This document shows, piece after piece, positions 44,266-53,134 of a DNA stretch of 64,000 nucleotides. Positions within the stretch are counted from its first letter, which is position 1; each line of letters starts with the position of its first letter. Position numbers and translations under genes: made by a program. Source of the stretch: Agrobacterium vitis. GTDB taxonomy: Bacteria; Pseudomonadota; Alphaproteobacteria; Rhizobiales; Rhizobiaceae. A model generated the notes under the pieces. It saw only the letters and a program-made list of their open reading frames with translations, had not been told where the DNA came from and ran no database searches. The stretch lies in NCBI RefSeq assembly GCF_013426735.1, contig NZ_AP023275.1:62001-126000 (forward strand), in the 5' to 3' direction.

Positions 44266-44645
44266 ATGGCGGCTTTCCTCAGGCGAAGTGCTGCGCCGGA
44301 GATGAAGCCGCTCAAAGCTTCTTCCGTGACAGGCTTGGCCACGAAGGTCGCGTTCAGCGCGCGGACTCCTGCAATGATTTCATCCTGAACATTGGCGGTA
44401 ACGACGGCGATCGGCATGTTGGGATGTAAACCGCGTAGTTCTCTAGCGAGTTCAAGCCCATCCTTATCAGGCATGTTGAAGTCCAGAACGGCCACGTCAA
44501 TCCTCTGGGAGTTAACGACAGCCAAAGCATCGGCGGCGCTTCCTGCCTCAATGCGCGTCCAATCGGGCTGTAATGCCGCGATCGCCTTACCGGCTACGAT
44601 CCTGGCTAATTTGCTGTCGTCAACCATAAGGACTATGACCGTCAT
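44262..44645 (-). CDS. cheY: CheY-like single-domain response regulator
   Basis: 127 residues with acidic pair Asp9-Asp10 (MVDDSKLAR), phosphorylation site Asp55 (VLDFNMPDKDG), Thr83 (VVTANVQ) and Lys104 (FVAKPVT). No output domain. It lies between the STAS gene (89 bases) and cheC (overlap). It is the likely phosphate acceptor from CheA in this cluster, with unknown output target. Confidence 0.88.
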   Translation of the reverse strand: MTVIVLMVDDSKLARIVAGKAIAALQPDWTRIEAGSAADALAVVNSQRIDVAVLDFNMPDKDGLELARELRGLHPNMPIAVVTANVQDEIIAGVRALNATFVAKPVTEEALSGFISGAALRLRKAAI

Positions 44646-44734
44646 CTAAAACTCCACCAAAGGGCTGCGATCCACTTGGACGCCAACATAAACCTCTCTT
44701 TTAAAGGGCCTATGGGAACTCCGCAAGTTTGCCA

Positions 44735-44995
44735 CTAGGTTTTTGACGCGTCCATGAGCGAAGTTTTTACTACGTGAACCAACAGGTCCGCCGTAGTAGA
44801 CCCTTGAGGGGTGCCATTGAGTTGTGGGCCGTATACTAGTAATGCTTGCCATAGAGCCGTGTGAATTTCCGTTGCTGCCGCCACATCGACGGCAAGGTCG
44901 CGGTGATTTTCCAGATAGCTGACGAGCGTCTCCGCTTCTTCGATACCACATTTTCCAGAGAGGACGATGGTACCATTGCCAAGGTCCACTGTCAT
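44735..44995 (-). CDS. STAS-domain protein
   Basis: 86 residues starting MTVDLGNGTIVLSGKCGIEE. The pattern of a short STAS (MlaB-like) domain is visible: GTIVLSGKCGIEEAETLVSY, then LAVDVAAATEIHTALWQALL, with Thr or His near the usual Ser/Thr phosphorylation position. STAS proteins act as scaffolds or anti-anti-sigma-like partners. The start overlaps the cheA stop (ATGA), so it is translated with CheA. STAS genes next to cheA occur in some non-flagellar chemosensory clusters. Confidence 0.75.
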   Translation of the reverse strand: MTVDLGNGTIVLSGKCGIEEAETLVSYLENHRDLAVDVAAATEIHTALWQALLVYGPQLNGTPQGSTTADLLVHVVKTSLMDASKT

Positions 44996-46953
44996 GACAC
45001 CAACTCCTCTATATTCACGACCAGCAGGACCTTTCCATCCCCCAGCAGAGTCGTTCCTGCAATTCCAGGTAGGCCCTCCAGCAAGCCCCCCAGCGGCCGG
45101 GTCAGGGTCTCGGCGCGCTCGGCAATCTCATCGACGGCGACCCCGATCTCGTCTTCCCCAGCCTGCACGATCAGCACCTTGAGATCGCTGGAATGCGCGC
45201 TCGGCGATTGCACCTGCAGGAGTTCGCCGAGATGCAGCAAAGGGATCGTTCTGTTGCGCAGCACGAAGGCCTTGCCCGCCCGCAGGGACTGGATCGCGCT
45301 CATCGGCAGCTTGTGTGTCTCGATGACATCCGAAATGGGGATGCCATACCGCTCATCGCCGACCTGAACGACCATCAACTGCGTCATCGAAAAGCTGATC
45401 GGCAGCCTCAGGACGAAGGATGTGCCGGTTCCGACCGTGCTTTGCAGCTCGAGCGTCCCGCCAAGCCTTTTGACGGAACTCTGAACAGCGTCGAGGCCAA
45501 CCCCGCGGCCGGACAGGTCGGAGACCGAGGATGCGGTGGAAAAGCCGGGCGCGAAGACAAATTGCAGAACGTCCCGGTCGGAGAGAGCTGACGCCTGGCC
45601 TTCCGATATTAGACCGCGATCCATCGCTGTCGCCCGGATGCGTTGCGGATCTATGCCGCGGCCATCATCGACCACTTCGATCTCGATCTGGTCGCCACGC
45701 TGCCGGGCGCGCAACAGGAGACGACCTCGAGCGGTCTTGGACTGCTGCTGCCGGTCGGCTTCCGGCTCGATGCCATGGCCGAGACCGTTTCGTATGAGAT
45801 GCAGTAGGGGTTCGAACAGGTTCTCGACGATTTCCCGGTCGGCTTCGACGGCCTCACCCTCGATGATCAGGTCGAGCGCCTTGCCGAGCCTTGCCGATGT
45901 CTCGCGCACCAGCCGCGGAAAACGGCGGAACGTGTGTTCAAGCGGGATCATGCGCGCCTGAGTGACGGCGCTATAGAGCGAGGCGACGAGACGCTCGATT
46001 TCATGATGGTTGGCGAGGATCCGTCTCGCGAGCTGGCCATTGCCGTGGCTGCGCGCTTCATCCGCCAGCGGCACGAGGCCGTTCTTGGCGGCGATCAGCT
46101 CGCCGGCGATTTCGACGAGTTTGTCGATACGCGCGGAATCGACCCGTATAGTTGTCGACTGACGATCCGTAGGGCGGTTTGCCGATACCTCCAGCTGGGC
46201 GGTTTCCCGTTCCTCGGATGCTCCGGGCAAGGCGAAAAGCTTGACCTGATCGGGGATCAGCCGGAACACGCCTTCCGCCTCCGCTATCGAACCGCCCGAA
46301 ACGGCTTCGATCAGCAGATTGCAACGGAACGGATCGTAATCCTGCGGCGCCGGCCGGGGTTCCTTGAGCGAAAGAGCCAGATGCCTGAGGTCAGAAAGCC
46401 GCGATATCGTTGCCAGCGGATCGTCGCCATTGAAGAAACATTCGGGATGCGGCTCGTAACGGATGGCAATCAAGGTTCCTGCCGCATCCGTCGTGGGAAC
46501 CTTGTGATGCAGAGACAACGCCCAGTCCGGAACTGCCGTGGGTGCAAGGGCAGTCTCCCCGGCGTCGCGCTCGGTCATTTCGCCGCTCACCAGCCTCACC
46601 AGCCTCGGCGCCTGCTTCTCCTGCGCTTCGGAAAGACGCCCCGTCTCGGAGATGCCTTCTATGCTGTTGTCAACCCATTCGATCACCGCGAGAAGCGGAT
46701 CGATGAGCGTCGCGTCCACGACGATCTTGCCGGCGCGTGCTTGCGACAGAAGATCTTCCGCCTGGTGCAATATTCCGAGCATTGGACCGAAGTCGAAAAG
46801 GCCGACCGAGCCCTTCAGCGTGTGGATCGCCCGGAAGGCGCTTTCCAGGCTTTCCCGTTGGCGCGGATTGGCCTCCAGCGACAGCAGGTCTTCCGAGGCC
46901 TGCTGGACCAGTTCGCGCGCCTCGATGGCGAATTGGGCGATCAATTCAACCAT
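44992..46953 (-). CDS. cheA: Chemotaxis histidine kinase CheA
   Basis: 653 residues. P1 (HPt) has the phosphorylated His44 in AIHTLKGSVGLFDF. A regulatory P2-like region lies at about 150-255 (IRYEPHPECFFNGDDPLATI). P3 is the dimerisation helices at about 275-335. P4 has the N box HLIRNGLGHGIEPEA, G1 VVDDGRGIDP and G2 GRGVGLDAVQSSVKRLGG. P5 (CheW-like) is at the end with LMVVQVGDERYGIPISDVIE. The N box has Gly where most CheA proteins have Asp before His (NGLGHG instead of N-VDHG); the catalytic Asn is present. It follows cheR with no gap. Confidence 0.93.
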   Translation of the reverse strand: MVELIAQFAIEARELVQQASEDLLSLEANPRQRESLESAFRAIHTLKGSVGLFDFGPMLGILHQAEDLLSQARAGKIVVDATLIDPLLAVIEWVDNSIEGISETGRLSEAQEKQAPRLVRLVSGEMTERDAGETALAPTAVPDWALSLHHKVPTTDAAGTLIAIRYEPHPECFFNGDDPLATISRLSDLRHLALSLKEPRPAPQDYDPFRCNLLIEAVSGGSIAEAEGVFRLIPDQVKLFALPGASEERETAQLEVSANRPTDRQSTTIRVDSARIDKLVEIAGELIAAKNGLVPLADEARSHGNGQLARRILANHHEIERLVASLYSAVTQARMIPLEHTFRRFPRLVRETSARLGKALDLIIEGEAVEADREIVENLFEPLLHLIRNGLGHGIEPEADRQQQSKTARGRLLLRARQRGDQIEIEVVDDGRGIDPQRIRATAMDRGLISEGQASALSDRDVLQFVFAPGFSTASSVSDLSGRGVGLDAVQSSVKRLGGTLELQSTVGTGTSFVLRLPISFSMTQLMVVQVGDERYGIPISDVIETHKLPMSAIQSLRAGKAFVLRNRTIPLLHLGELLQVQSPSAHSSDLKVLIVQAGEDEIGVAVDEIAERAETLTRPLGGLLEGLPGIAGTTLLGDGKVLLVVNIEELVS

Positions 46954-47820
46954 TCATTTGTCTCCCGCCTCTCGGTAGACGATGGCGTCGGGAAAGCGGA
47001 CCGGCTCGAAAGTCTCCGAAATGCGTGACATGGATTCCGTATGGCCGAGGCAGATATAGCCGCCGGGATAAAGCAGTTCATGAATATTGCGGGCGGCGAT
47101 TTCGCGGGCCGCCTCGTCGAAATAGATCAGCAGGTTGCGGCAGAATATCACATCGAAACGCCCGAGTGACGCAAGGCTTGGCCGATCGACGATGTTGCCC
47201 TTAGCAAAGGTGACGGATTCCCGCAGATCGCCGATCAGCCGACGTTGCTGATCCTTTTCCGGTTCGAAATACCGGTCAAGGATATCTTTCGGGATTTTCG
47301 AAAGCGACCGCTGCCCGTAATGGCCGTCCACCGCCTGCCGCAGGATGGCGGTATCGATATCCGAGCCGGTAATCTCGATATTATAGGCATCCACCAGCGG
47401 CCAGTTTTCGAGCAGCCAGATGGCGATAGAATAGGGCTCCTCGCCGCTCGAACAGGGCATGGACCAGATACGGATACGATCGCCCGGACCTTTTGCTTTG
47501 ATCACATCGGGCAGGATGGAATTGCTGAGGCAGGCGAGCTGGTGCTGCTCGCGATAGAAATAGGTCTCGTTGACGGTGAAGCTGTTGATCAGCAACTCGG
47601 TCTCGCGCAGGTCACCGCGCAGGATAGAAATGTAGTTTTTGGCCGATTGGGCCTTGCGCTGGCTGATCAGGTCGGTGACGCGACGCTCGATATAATAACG
47701 CTTGGTCTCGCCGAACACCATGCCGCTGCGCTGGTAGATGATCGCGCAGATTTCCTCGAGATCGGCGCCCGAAAGCGGGTCCGCACCAAAATTTCCCGAA
47801 TTGGCCGGAGGGATCACCAT
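46954..47820 (-). CDS. cheR: Chemotaxis methyltransferase CheR
   Basis: 288 residues starting MVIPPANSGNFGADPLSGAD. The N-terminal helical domain is followed by the SAM-binding domain with TVNETYFYREQHQL, IRIWSMPCSSGEEPYSIAIW, ITGSDIDTAIL and FDVIFCRNLLIYFDE. It methylates receptor glutamates. ATG overlaps the cheB stop (TGATG). A longer frame upstream to 47916 lies inside cheB and is rejected. Confidence 0.93.
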   Translation of the reverse strand: MVIPPANSGNFGADPLSGADLEEICAIIYQRSGMVFGETKRYYIERRVTDLISQRKAQSAKNYISILRGDLRETELLINSFTVNETYFYREQHQLACLSNSILPDVIKAKGPGDRIRIWSMPCSSGEEPYSIAIWLLENWPLVDAYNIEITGSDIDTAILRQAVDGHYGQRSLSKIPKDILDRYFEPEKDQQRRLIGDLRESVTFAKGNIVDRPSLASLGRFDVIFCRNLLIYFDEAAREIAARNIHELLYPGGYICLGHTESMSRISETFEPVRFPDAIVYREAGDK

Positions 47821-48905
47821 CAGCAGACCCGATCCAGCAATGAAGCCCCGATGTCTTCGACGCGTCTGATCTCGCTCGCGCCATTGAGGCGTACCAGCTC
47901 TCCCGGCATGCCCCAAACGACGGCCGTCTCTTCGGATTCGGCGATCGTGTAACCGCCGGCGGCCTGCAACTCGGCCATGGCGGCGGCGCCATCATTCCCC
48001 ATGCCGGTCATCAGGATGCCGACGAGATCGGTTGCCGGCACATGTTTCATCGCCGAGCGCACCATCCGGTCGACGCTCGGATGCCACCGATAGGCCTGAG
48101 CGCTCGGAGCGGCCATCGCCACCAGCGATCCGGCGCGCGCGGAGATGACGATATCCGCATCCCCCTTGGCGATATAGATGTTGCCCGGCTCCAGTTTGGT
48201 CTGCTGGCTGACCTCGCTGACGGTCAAAGCGCAGAGCTTGTCCAGCCGCCGGGCCAGAGGTCCGGTAAACGAGGCCGGCATGTGCTGCGCCACGACCACC
48301 GGCCAGCCAAAGTTCGCGGGCAGATGGGCGAGCACCGCGTCGAGCGCCGGCGGCCCGCCGGTCGATGTGCCGATCAGCACGAGACCGGTTCGACTTGAAT
48401 CCCGGACCGGTCGTTGGGGGGCGGCCCCGCGACCGCGAGACGGGATTATGGTTTGCGATGGAACGACCTGCGTCAGCCGGACGCGCTCGGCGAGCCGCCG
48501 GCTGCGACGGATCCGCACTGTCGCTGCCATCCGCACCTTTTCGACAAGACGTGGGGTCAGTTCATTGATCGAAAGTGAAATCGCGCCGCCAGGCTTGGCG
48601 ATGAAATCGACCGCGCCGATCTCCAGCGCAGTCAACGTCTCCTCCGCGCCCTCCTCCGTTAGTGACGACACCATCACCACTGGGCACGGATGTTCGAGCA
48701 TGATGCGATCGAGACAGGCGAGCCCATCCATCAAAGGCATGTGGATATCGAGGGTCACCACATGGGGCTGGAAGCTCGAAACAGCCTTCAGAGCCTCGAC
48801 ACCGTCGCGGGCGAATTCGATCTCGAAATCCCCTTCCGCGCTGAAAATCTGGCCCAGAACCTTCCGCATCAACGCAGAATCCTCAACGATGAGAAGACGG
48901 ATCAC
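47820..48905 (-). CDS. cheB: Chemotaxis methylesterase CheB
   Basis: 361 residues. Receiver domain with Asp53 in VTLDIHMPLMDG and Lys104 in FIAKPGG, linker, then the esterase with Ser181 (GTSTGGPPALD), His208 (VAQHMPASFT) and Asp305 (TGMGNDGAAAM). It removes methyl groups or deamidates receptor glutamines. The start overlaps the end of the CheW gene by ATGA. Confidence 0.94.
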   Translation of the reverse strand: MIRLLIVEDSALMRKVLGQIFSAEGDFEIEFARDGVEALKAVSSFQPHVVTLDIHMPLMDGLACLDRIMLEHPCPVVMVSSLTEEGAEETLTALEIGAVDFIAKPGGAISLSINELTPRLVEKVRMAATVRIRRSRRLAERVRLTQVVPSQTIIPSRGRGAAPQRPVRDSSRTGLVLIGTSTGGPPALDAVLAHLPANFGWPVVVAQHMPASFTGPLARRLDKLCALTVSEVSQQTKLEPGNIYIAKGDADIVISARAGSLVAMAAPSAQAYRWHPSVDRMVRSAMKHVPATDLVGILMTGMGNDGAAAMAELQAAGGYTIAESEETAVVWGMPGELVRLNGASEIRRVEDIGASLLDRVC

Positions 48906-50323
48906 GGAACAGCCACCGCCGGCTTGTCTTCGGTGATCGCCGCCACGATATCCCGCTCCGCCCGGCTCAGAAGCTCCTTTGGATCGACGAGCAGGATCAT
49001 CCGGCCGTCGGATTCGATATGGGCGATGCGATCGAAGACCTCCGTCCGGTCGGAAGAAAACTCGGGTGCGGCCGACAATGCGGCCGAGGAAACAGCCTTC
49101 ACTTCCGATACGCCATCCACCACAAAACCGGCCTGCAACGTGCCGAGCGTCACGATGATGGCGCGCGCCTTGTCCATCTGCGCCAAAGCCAACGTGTCGA
49201 AACGGGTGCGCTGGTCGATCAGCGGGATCGCCTTGCCGCGCAGGTTGATGACGCCCATCACGAAGGCTGGCGCGCGGGGCATGCGGGTGACTTCGCTTGG
49301 AACCCGCACGACTTCGTCGACCGAACCGATGGGCAGACCGTAATTCTCGTCGCCGAGCTGGAAAATCAGGAACTGTTCGACCGTCTCTTGCCTCTCACGT
49401 GTCGTTCCCATCGGTTTGGCTCCTGTATTCTGGCCGATCGCCTGGGTGACGGCGTGGTGACCAAACAGTTTTTGCGGCGACAGGATGGAAATCAGCAGTC
49501 CGCCATCGGCAATCCGGCCGATCGCCTCGATGTGCGCATCGCCGCGCCCGCGCTGCAGAACGGCTGGGACCGTACCGATGGCATCCTCGGGCAGCCGGCG
49601 GATCACATCCATGCCATCAACGACCAGACCCACCAGATCACCCTCGTGCTCGACGACGATGATCCGGGAGCCCTCGACCGCCGAATGCACGCCTTCGAGG
49701 CCGAGAAGCGATGCCAGCGACACCAAGGGCAGAACACTGTCGCGCATCGGAATGAGACCGACCACCGCCGACGCCGCATTCGGAATGACCGCGATATCGC
49801 CGGTCAACATCGCGACTTCGCGGATATCGTCGAGCGGCAGGCCATAGAGCTGCCCGGCGACGCGAAACGACAGCAAGGCGATGAGCTGAGCGCTCGCCTC
49901 CACCTCTTTACCACGGTCGCCATGGGCGGTCCGTTCAGACGGCGAGCGCCTCGTCACCTTGAACGCGGCATCCAGCAGGCCATTCAGATCCTGAAGCGGT
50001 GCGGCCGTCGCATCCGCCGAAAGTCGCAGCACGTCATCGACGAGAAGGCCGACGGCGCCACCGTGATCGTAAACGATGATCTTGCCATCCGGGCGCGCAT
50101 TGTGGCTGCCGTTCAGGACCTTGCCCATTGACAGGACCGGGACCGGCTTACCGCGGAGATTGGCGATGCCGGCCAGCGCCTCGGGCCCATGCGGAACTCG
50201 GGTGATATACGGCACCCTCATGACCTCGATCACAAGGCCCGCTTCGATCTCGTGGCTCTGCTCTCCGACCCGGAATACCAGCCGCCGCCGATCGACATCC
50301 GCCGGGGAGGGTAACACTGCCAT
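48902..50323 (-). CDS. cheW: Triple CheW-domain adaptor protein
   Basis: 473 residues made of three CheW domains in tandem. Domain 1, about 12-130, has LVFRVGEQSHEIEAGLVIEV and GIANLRGKPVPVLSM. Domain 2, about 145-295, has LLSFRVAGQLYGLPLDDIRE and GLIPMRDSVLPLVSL. Domain 3, about 315-460, has FLIFQLGDENYGLPIGSVDE and GVINLRGKAIPLIDQ. CheW normally has one domain of about 150 residues coupling receptors to CheA. The triple form could bridge several receptors or kinases. It lies 4 bases after the receptor gene. Confidence 0.88.
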   Translation of the reverse strand: MAVLPSPADVDRRRLVFRVGEQSHEIEAGLVIEVMRVPYITRVPHGPEALAGIANLRGKPVPVLSMGKVLNGSHNARPDGKIIVYDHGGAVGLLVDDVLRLSADATAAPLQDLNGLLDAAFKVTRRSPSERTAHGDRGKEVEASAQLIALLSFRVAGQLYGLPLDDIREVAMLTGDIAVIPNAASAVVGLIPMRDSVLPLVSLASLLGLEGVHSAVEGSRIIVVEHEGDLVGLVVDGMDVIRRLPEDAIGTVPAVLQRGRGDAHIEAIGRIADGGLLISILSPQKLFGHHAVTQAIGQNTGAKPMGTTRERQETVEQFLIFQLGDENYGLPIGSVDEVVRVPSEVTRMPRAPAFVMGVINLRGKAIPLIDQRTRFDTLALAQMDKARAIIVTLGTLQAGFVVDGVSEVKAVSSAALSAAPEFSSDRTEVFDRIAHIESDGRMILLVDPKELLSRAERDIVAAITEDKPAVAVP

Positions 50324-50327
50324 GGCT

Positions 50328-52259
50328 TCAGTTTCCGGACATCTGGAGTTCGTCGGCCAGCGATGCGATTTCCTCGACCGCCGCCGCTAGGTCCTCCGCC
50401 CCGCGGGACTGCTGCCTTGCCGCGGTCGCCGCCTGCTCGGAGGCGGCACTCGCCTCCTGCGCCACAGAGGCAATCTGCTGCGTTCCGGCCTGAACCTGCT
50501 TGGCGGCGACGAGGATCGCCTGCGTCGCATTGAGGATCGATGCGTTGCCGCGCACCATCAGGTCCACATCGGCTTCCGCCGCGATCAGCCGATCGACGAT
50601 CTGCTTGTTCTTCGCGATCTCGGCCTCGGAGGCCACGACGATCATTTCCAGTTCCCACTGCACGGCGGCGATCTGCACTTGGATCTGCCGCACGATGTCC
50701 TTGACGCCATCGATATTCTCGGCGGCATCCTGGGCGAGTTTGCGGATATCGGTCGAAACGATCGCAAAACCACGGCCCGCCTCGCCGGCCCTTGCCGCTT
50801 CCACCGAACCGCTGACCGCGAGCATGCTGGTCTGCACCGCGACGAGCACGATCCGGTCCACCGTGCGCTCGATCTGAAAACCGATCTCGCCGAGCGAATT
50901 CAGATCCGTCAAAGCGTTCCGCGTTTCGCCGAGAGCATCGGAAACACCCGCCGCGATCGCATCCAGGCCGGCCTTGTTTCTGCCGAGGAACGTCTTGATC
51001 TCCTCGGCGCGCTGGCTTGCCTGCTCGGCACTCTCCTGCGTCTGGGAAGCGCTCTTTTCGATCTGAGGCATGGCCGCATTGGCCTGCTGCGTGGCAGCTG
51101 CCTGCGCTTCCGCCCCGCGGCTGATCTGCTCGATCGCAATGAGAATTTCACCAGCCGCACCGGAAAGCTCCTGAACGGTGGCGGACAGCTCTTCTGCTGC
51201 AGAACTCAGCTCTTCCGTCCGCGAGGCCCGGCCGCTTTCGTTCATCAGCTCATCGGCAAGTGTGGCCAGAGATTGCGCCGTCTGCTGGCTTTCCTCTAAC
51301 GCCGCGCTCTGTTGCTGGACCGCGCGTTGCGCCTCGGTCGCAGCCGCGGATTGCTCTTCGGCCGCTGCCGCAACAGCTTCGGCACCCTTCTGGGCCTCGC
51401 GCGTTGCGACTTCCGCTTCGACCGCAGCGATCAGGATCACCTGGCTGTTCTGCGACAGGGCGGTGAGGCCCGAGCGGATGGCATGTAGTTCCTCGGACAC
51501 CGTCCGACCCGAAGCCGTCTGCTCCTGCGCCTTGGCGGCAGCGGACCGGATGCGATCGGCAATCCGGCGAACGCCATCGACGACCGTCTCGGCATGCTGG
51601 CTGACATCGCGGGAGCTTCGCTCGGCAATTTCCGCCAGCGACCGGACCTCGTCGGCGACGACCGCAAATCCACGGCCTTCGTCACCGGCCCGCGCCGCCT
51701 CGATCGCCGCATTGAGCGCGAGCAGATTGGTGCGGTCCGAAATATCGGCAACCGCGACGGTCGTAGCGCCGATGCTTTCCGCCTGGGATTGCAGCCTGTC
51801 GATGACGGCAACGGAAGCGATCTGGCGTGAAGCATTCGCATCGATTGCGGAGATCGACGTATCGATCTGCGCAGCGGATTCGAAGACAGAGGTCTGAAGT
51901 TCCTCGGTGCGCCTGCGCGCGGCTTCCGCTTCCGTCCTAGCCTCGGAGAACCGCGCCGAAAGGTGGGTGGTGGCGGACAAAGACTCATGCGCCGCTCCTG
52001 CTGCTTCTTCGGCCCCGCTGGCGATCTGCTCAAGCGCCCGGCGCAACTCTTCTGCGGCTGCCGCGGCTTCCGACACGCCCGTCGCAAGTTGTTCCGTCGC
52101 AGCCCCGATTCGCTCGGCCGCCTGCTGTTGCCGCACGCGCGAACGATCCTGCGATCGTCGGCTGACGGATCTTGTGTTTGGCTCCGCCACAGCTCCCGTC
52201 TGGCCGGCCTTCGGAGGATTTGTCTTTGCGCCTAACTGAGAGGTTTTCACCAGTGCCAT
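50328..52259 (-). CDS. Soluble methyl-accepting chemotaxis protein with two signalling tips
   Basis: 643 residues from ATG at 52259 ([20 protein letters not shown]); a GTG at 52370 would add 37 residues. No membrane segment and no recognisable sensor domain. The protein is almost entirely coiled coil. Two segments resemble the CheA/CheW-binding hairpin tip: residues 171-210 ([20 protein letters not shown]) and 464-510 ([20 protein letters not shown]). Each is followed by GRGFA and a conserved helix. A normal receptor has one tip. Ala/Gln/Glu-rich segments around 60-95, 290-330 and 600-630 may be methylation helices. It heads the operon. Confidence 0.85.
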   Translation of the reverse strand: MALVKTSQLGAKTNPPKAGQTGAVAEPNTRSVSRRSQDRSRVRQQQAAERIGAATEQLATGVSEAAAAAEELRRALEQIASGAEEAAGAAHESLSATTHLSARFSEARTEAEAARRRTEELQTSVFESAAQIDTSISAIDANASRQIASVAVIDRLQSQAESIGATTVAVADISDRTNLLALNAAIEAARAGDEGRGFAVVADEVRSLAEIAERSSRDVSQHAETVVDGVRRIADRIRSAAAKAQEQTASGRTVSEELHAIRSGLTALSQNSQVILIAAVEAEVATREAQKGAEAVAAAAEEQSAAATEAQRAVQQQSAALEESQQTAQSLATLADELMNESGRASRTEELSSAAEELSATVQELSGAAGEILIAIEQISRGAEAQAAATQQANAAMPQIEKSASQTQESAEQASQRAEEIKTFLGRNKAGLDAIAAGVSDALGETRNALTDLNSLGEIGFQIERTVDRIVLVAVQTSMLAVSGSVEAARAGEAGRGFAIVSTDIRKLAQDAAENIDGVKDIVRQIQVQIAAVQWELEMIVVASEAEIAKNKQIVDRLIAAEADVDLMVRGNASILNATQAILVAAKQVQAGTQQIASVAQEASAASEQAATAARQQSRGAEDLAAAVEEIASLADELQMSGN

Positions 52260-52610
52260 GCGTTTCCAATCTCGTGAACTTATGAGCTGAGCCTGCAACG
52301 CAAGGAATTGCCCTTGATCATACAGTCTATGGCGCAAACGACGGCATAACGCAAACCTTTCGTCATGCACAGGATATCCGAGATCGCCAACGATTATAGG
52401 AACGGGACGAGAACGACGCCAGGTGGCATTTAGAGCGCCGCGCCGCGGAGACGATCTATGCTATGCCGTCCAATAATCCTTGGGGATCGTCTAAAATGGA
52501 CCCGTTGTCCGATGTCATCTCGTTCATGGAACTGAAAAGCTGTCACGTGGGCGTTCACGGCGGACGACTGGTCGGTCCGTTTCGATCCACATGATGGCAT
52601 TAAATGCTAC
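52260..52610. other. Upstream region of the chemosensory operon
   Basis: About 350 bases between the operon's first ATG and the broken DoxX gene. The sequence presumably holds the operon promoter, but no EcfG-type or clear sigma-70 motif could be placed with confidence. Confidence 0.4.
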
Positions 52611-52960
52611 GCCGTGAAACCGCCGACCCAGACAACTGCTCCGGCGACGAAGACCAAAATTGCATTGAGCCAAAGCACTCTCGTTTCCCCGCGAGAAAGA
52701 TGCAAGGCCACACCCGACAATTGCAAGAGTACCATGCCTGCCGCGGCGAGAGTCGTAAGCCATGGCATATACGTAATGCTGCCGGGAAATGATGCCGATG
52801 GCGCTCAACCCCTCCATGATTCCGAGGAAGGTGATAAGCGAGGGTGGAACATCGACGGTCCAGTGCCAGCCCATGGCGGCAAGGGCCTCTGGTGTCCGGC
52901 TCAGCTTGAGGAAGCCGGCGTATGCAAAAAACTGGGCAAGAATTGTTCGCCTCGTCCATA
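52611..52960 (-). pseudogene. DoxX-family membrane protein, frameshifted
   Basis: Two frames join to a small four-helix membrane protein: RRTILAQFFAYAGFLKLSRT, then MGWHWTVDVPPSLITFLGIM and EGLSAIGII, then after a shift near 52790 FPGSITYMPWLTTLAAAGMV and LWLNAILVFVAGAVVWVGGF. The order and lengths fit DoxX-like proteins (about 115 residues). No start codon remains in the first frame. Confidence 0.65.
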
Positions 52961-53134
52961 GACTGATTTTCCATTCCTCATTCCAGGTCTCCTAAATTGA
53001 TGCCCACAAACATACCGGTGCGTCTTTACCCTGGCGGGATCCCCGGAAGAAGTATAAACTTAACCGACATCTCGCGGCGTCAGGACTCGCAGGGCGGCGC
53101 CAGCGCTGGCTGTGATAGCAGACTTACTGAACAT

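Noticed and set aside
47818..47916. Longer N-terminus for CheR
   Set aside because: The additional 32 residues lie inside cheB and are Arg-rich; the ATG overlapping the cheB stop fits relatives and the operon's coupling pattern.
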